Below are positions 60,953-64,000 of a DNA stretch of 64,000 nucleotides, piece by piece (position 1 is the first letter of the stretch; every line of letters starts with the position of its first letter). The translations under genes were made by a program, and so were the position numbers. The notes beneath the pieces are model-generated. The model saw only the letters and a program-made list of their open reading frames with translations. It was not told the DNA's origin and did not search any database. The DNA lies in NCBI GenBank assembly GCA_001414485.1, contig LLEY01000109.1:62001-126000 (forward strand), written 5' to 3'. The DNA is from Calycina herbarum (Eukaryota > Ascomycota > Leotiomycetes > Helotiales > Pezizellaceae).

Positions 60953-61879
60953 AGTAGCTTTTATGACCGTCGAGGACTAACAGGCGAAAAACACTAATAG
61001 TTCAGGGCTTTGTGTACTTCTCGAAATGCTGAATCTAATCTATACCCTTCTTGTTTATAGTCTAACCGTTATTAGTAGTAGCGATTACCTAGTTAGGTGG
61101 AAATCCACTGTTTTGATACTAAGAGTCTAGGTGATTTTTCCCTGTAATAACCATAAATAGCGGGACGTTCTAGCCTTGAGAATTAATACCCTAAATTACT
61201 GTAACCTATTCCTGATTACTAGGCTGTATTCTTTTTGCTTTTGTATGCCCTTCTGAGCTTGTTATAACTATTGTAGTTGAGATAACGCCTATTATAAACC
61301 CGGTCTTATCAAAGTTGTAGATATCTACTTTATTAATTCTATACTTTGTAATTGTGTTCTATATAAGCTCAAACTAGCCACGAATGACTTCTGGATCTTC
61401 GCACTTAGCTCTCTGGTAGTTGTATTTACGCTAGAAGCGTGTCTAGAGCTCTAGACAGCGCTTGACAAAGTTAGAAGCCTAATGTTTACCAACGTGTAAC
61501 GCGTCGTGTGTTGCGAGTAGTCGATTTGCCATATCTTTAATAATAGATAGCTGGGGAGGAAATCCTTTAGTAGCTAAGTCGAGTATATATTGAACAAGTA
61601 CTAATTCCTCTAAGTCGGTTAATTTCCGTGAGTTGGCTGAAATATTGCGTTGTAGAGGAACACTAAGTTTACGGGAACTAAGCTTATGATGACTATAAGA
61701 ATATATCTTTGCTGCTGCTCGAGCGCTTAACTTTGGGTCGTTTTATATAGCCTAGAGGGCTAGAATGATTTTCCTTTCGTCGTCTTCCTATGGCATGTTT
61801 TATCATAGAGATATTAAGTGTTTGGTGGAGTGGTTATGCAAACGCGTTAAAGTGTCGGGTTCGCTTGTGATGTACGTTA

Positions 61880-63089
61880 TTCTTTTTTTTTTGATGATGG
61901 TTTTTACTTTCTTATCTCGAGCATCCATAATTCATCATTCTTCTTTTGTTGCACATCGCATTTTTAAAATTGCCCCAAATATTTACTAAAAGTTAAAAAT
62001 AATTCCACTAATGTGAGAGATCAAATCATTTATTAGTGTCATAAGTGTGAAGGTGAATATCGTCTGAAAATAGTTTTGTTGCACATCGCACTTTTGAAAA
62101 TGTACTGGATGTGTTGGGGTAATGAATGAAGATCAGATGAAGTTTTCATTTTTGGGATTTTGAGCGATGACGAGGATAAGTATGTTAATCTAGGGAATGA
62201 GTGAGTTTGTTTGTAGGTTACTCGCAGCTTACTCGTAACTCTTTTTAGCCCCTAATTTGATCGTTGGCTTACTCGCAGCTTACTCGGTAGTAATTTTGAG
62301 AGCTAAATTACTTTTAAAAGTCTTATTACTTTCTTCTACTAAAACTAGTCTTTTTAATCTCTTCTTTAAATCTTTTTAACTTCTTTACTACTATATTCTT
62401 ATCTTTAACTTTTTCTTATTATCTTTAACTTTTTCTTATTATCTTTAATACTAACTTTATTAATCTACTTCTAGTAGCCTAAGAAGCGGCTAGGGTTAAG
62501 TACTATATAAAACGACAACTTCAACTTTTAAGTCTATAAAAAAAGATATAAAAGATTTAACTAAAAAAATAATTAGAGTATCTAACATAGCTGAAGATAT
62601 CGACTGAACTAACTATCGAGAGAAGCAAAGGCAGAAACCTCAGGTAGCAAACTCTAGGAATCTAACCTAGAAAGGGCAGAAGTGTATATCTGTATTAACG
62701 GAAACCGCAAGCCGTTAACCACCATGCCAGACGAGCAAGGTTATTTGCACTGACCAACGTGCTTATTTCAATTTATAAAGATACCAAAGATTTGTAGGGT
62801 GGAATGGGGCTGGAGGAAAGTGAATATTATATCTGGCGAGTTGGACCCACAAATTGTCGCTTAGCAGGCAGCTCCTCACCCTTTCCAGACATTCACAAAC
62901 TCAACTTTACTTCACTACTAGACTTCACTTTTACCTTCAAAACCATGTCGCGTCAGAGCTCGAGTCGCGTCAAGTTTTCTCCCAAACATCATCGCAAGAA
63001 CCATCCCCGCAACAACATCAACATCACAACACTCTCTCTCCACCTTGCTAGAACATCACCCATCATCGCGACGCCTCGAATTTCATACA
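61880..63089. other. Intergenic region with short repeats and a tRNA-like stretch
   Basis: TTTGTTGCACATCGCA occurs twice (about 61945 and 62075) and CTTACTCGCAGCTTACTCG-like sequence twice (about 62219 and 62271). 62330-62560 is TA-rich and RIP-like, with a tandem TCTTATTATCTTTAACTTTT unit. The tRNA-like stretch is listed separately. An upstream open frame for the last gene starts at 62804. Confidence 0.5.
62645..62745 (-). repeat. tRNA-like sequence, possible SINE or dead tRNA
   Basis: On the minus strand GGCATGGTGGTTAACGG resembles a tRNA A box and D arm, and GGTTAGATTCC resembles a B box (GGTTCGATTCC with one change) in a five-base-pair T stem (CTAGG/CCTAG). Between them TTAACGG and CCGTTAA form a hairpin. 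No clean seven-base acceptor stem is seen, so a working tRNA is unlikely. Confidence 0.35.
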
Positions 63090-63106
63090 ATGACCACAAT
63101 CACTGA
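62804..63106 (+). other. Upstream open reading frame overlapping the next start
   Basis: A 100-codon frame (a second ATG in it is at 62945) ends 17 bases inside the following coding sequence, in another frame. Such an overlap would normally reduce initiation at 63090. Its protein looks low-complexity and is not thought to be functional. Confidence 0.35.
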
Positions 63107-63875
63107 TCATGAGGTGCTACGGCGCATGCACCAAAAGATCACCGGCTGGGACACTCTCAAATTTCCCGACCGCAGCGAGGAACTCTTGGAAAACATCGCG
63201 AATGGGACCGCCTACGAGATCTTTGTTGATGATATGGATGGGCTGAATAGGGACGTGAGCTGTCCCGTCATGGAAAAGGCTTGGGTTTTAACTGTCAAAG
63301 AAACACTCGATATCTTCAAACACGGATTTCCGTCCCTAGAGAGACAGCTTAAACTCTTCATCGCAGTCAGCCTAGTAAGTCATTGGCCTCTTCTCCTTTA
63401 CTATCTTCTCCCTTTATAGAATCATTGGAAATCTGTTGACTAACATTACTTGTCTCTTAGATACATGGAAATGAAGTATTCAATGTCAACGAGTACTGGG
63501 CGGCGGCCGCTTCAGATTGCCCGGGCTTGGATATTACGAAGGTAAGTTTTACTATTGTTACCACATCAATTCAAAGGCTAACAGCCAATTAAACAGACGT
63601 TTATTGACTACTTCGAGATTCTACAACCTCTTAGCGCCCTCTTCAACAAGGAGATCGACCCCGAAGAAGCCGAAAAACTCGAGATTATATACCAAGAAGT
63701 GCGCTCTAAACGAAACCGCGAAGCCTTCGCAGAGTACTGGCGACTGAAAGAATCCGGAGTCGAGGCAGAAAACAAGGAGGAGATCTATGATGTAGTTGAT
63801 AGTAGCGATGATGAGGGATATTATGCTGATGGGGAGGGAGGAAACAGCGATGAAGAGAGTTTGAACTCGCCATGA
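63090..63875 (+). CDS. Orphan acidic-tail protein, member of a local two-copy family
   Basis: Three exons, 63090-63374, 63461-63541 and 63597-63875, all phase 0 with canonical GTAAGT donors and CTTAG/AACAG acceptors, give 214 residues. The start MTTITDHEVLRRM at 63090 is the first ATG in the long frame. The protein is mostly charged and helical with no signal peptide; the last exon has EVRSKRNREAFAEYWRLKES and the tail is very acidic (SSDDEGYYADGEGGNSDEES). I recognise no domain. A decayed copy of the last exon lies at 44360-44590 on the other strand. The acidic tail recalls the coiled-coil orphan at 15284-16091, but the sequences do not otherwise match. Confidence 0.75.
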
Positions 63876-64000
63876 ATTACAAACCTGGGGCTCTCTAGTA
63901 GAAGAAATATAGAATTGTAAAGGGGGTGTTGGGACTTGGAAACAAAACGGCGTCATTTTCGGCGTTGGGGTTCATGCACAAATTTGTTTTAGAGGTCCCC

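Larger units (their letters stand above)
55503..60957 (-). mobile_element. Chromodomain Ty3/gypsy LTR retrotransposon, RIP-decayed
   Basis: Two 242-base LTRs (55508-55749 and 60711-60952), starting TGTCA and ending TGACA, enclose about 5 kb. The 5-base target duplication AGTAG is at 55503-55507 and 60953-60957. Orientation is minus: a purine tract (complement of TTACCCCCCTT, 55750-55760) adjoins the left LTR, and a reverse-transcriptase YIDD core is read on the minus strand near 58200-58212. A chromodomain-like segment lies near 55830-55880 at the end of pol, with stops, and a degenerate gag zinc knuckle near 59530-59590. The interior is extremely TA-rich with stops throughout, so it is not functional. 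It sits inside the pogo transposase, so it arrived later. Confidence 0.92.
54599..61879 (-). mobile_element. pogo/Fot1-type DNA transposon, decayed, split by an LTR retrotransposon
   Basis: The ends are inverted: ACGTACATCACAAGCGAACC at 54601-54620 is complementary to the right end finishing at 61877, and both are flanked by TA, the target duplication of Tc1/mariner-pogo elements. The transposase runs on the minus strand from an ATG at 61796. Recognisable parts are an N-terminal helix-turn-helix region (KLSARAAAKIYS), a DDE-type block with VLDGHKSY just right of the insertion, continuing as YSNEFKEYYKEHN left of it, a charged coiled tail (ILKAENQSLRRANEALSKRR) and a C-terminal zinc knuckle C-x2-C-x4-H-x4-C near 54740-54780 that is out of frame. 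Several in-frame stops make it dead. At the left end the subterminal ACAAGCGAACCCGACA is present twice, at the right only once. Confidence 0.88.

Overview
The window is a stretch of filamentous ascomycete (Pezizomycotina) nuclear DNA; a helotialean (Leotiomycetes) host is my best guess, from gene style rather than any proof. The signs are short 45-200 bp GT-AG introns with CTAAY-type branch sites, typical fungal housekeeping genes (RAD16, RAD7, TIM9, SAC7-type RhoGAP, NUP188, trifunctional TRP1/trpC), and A+T-rich gene-poor blocks that look mutated by RIP (repeat-induced C-to-T change).

Layout. 1-400: possible broken end of a gene. 816-8062: a divergent pair, a HeLo-domain pseudokinase (minus) facing a kinase-plus-ankyrin protein of about 1,464 residues (plus). 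8.1-9.5 kb: A+T-rich DNA. 9557-16091: four accessory genes (GFA/CENP-V-fold protein, an unknown protein, an O-methyltransferase, a coiled-coil orphan). 16.1-20.1 kb: repeats and a possible dead gene. 20145-26534: RAD16 and RAD7 head to head; their products form one nucleotide-excision-repair complex. 26.5-36.4 kb: gene desert with possible coding relics. 36384-36927: TIM9. 38712-41764: RhoGAP. 41.8-46.0 kb: intergenic DNA holding a decayed second copy of the gene found at 63.1-63.9 kb. 46046-54464: NUP188 and TRP1, divergent. 54601-61877: a pogo/Fot1-type DNA transposon split by a chromodomain Ty3/gypsy LTR retrotransposon, both decayed. 63090-63875: a small three-exon orphan gene.

The strongest candidate for an undescribed system is the pair at 816-8062. 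One gene encodes a HeLo-type (membrane-acting, death-associated) domain fused to a kinase fold that has lost its catalytic motifs. The other encodes a kinase that keeps Lys, HxD Asp and DFG, followed by ankyrin repeats. This resembles an executioner (MLKL-like) beside a RIPK-like kinase. The architecture is read from sequence; the functional link is inference.

Exon borders were placed by hand from splice sites and reading frame and checked by exon-phase arithmetic. No database search was possible.
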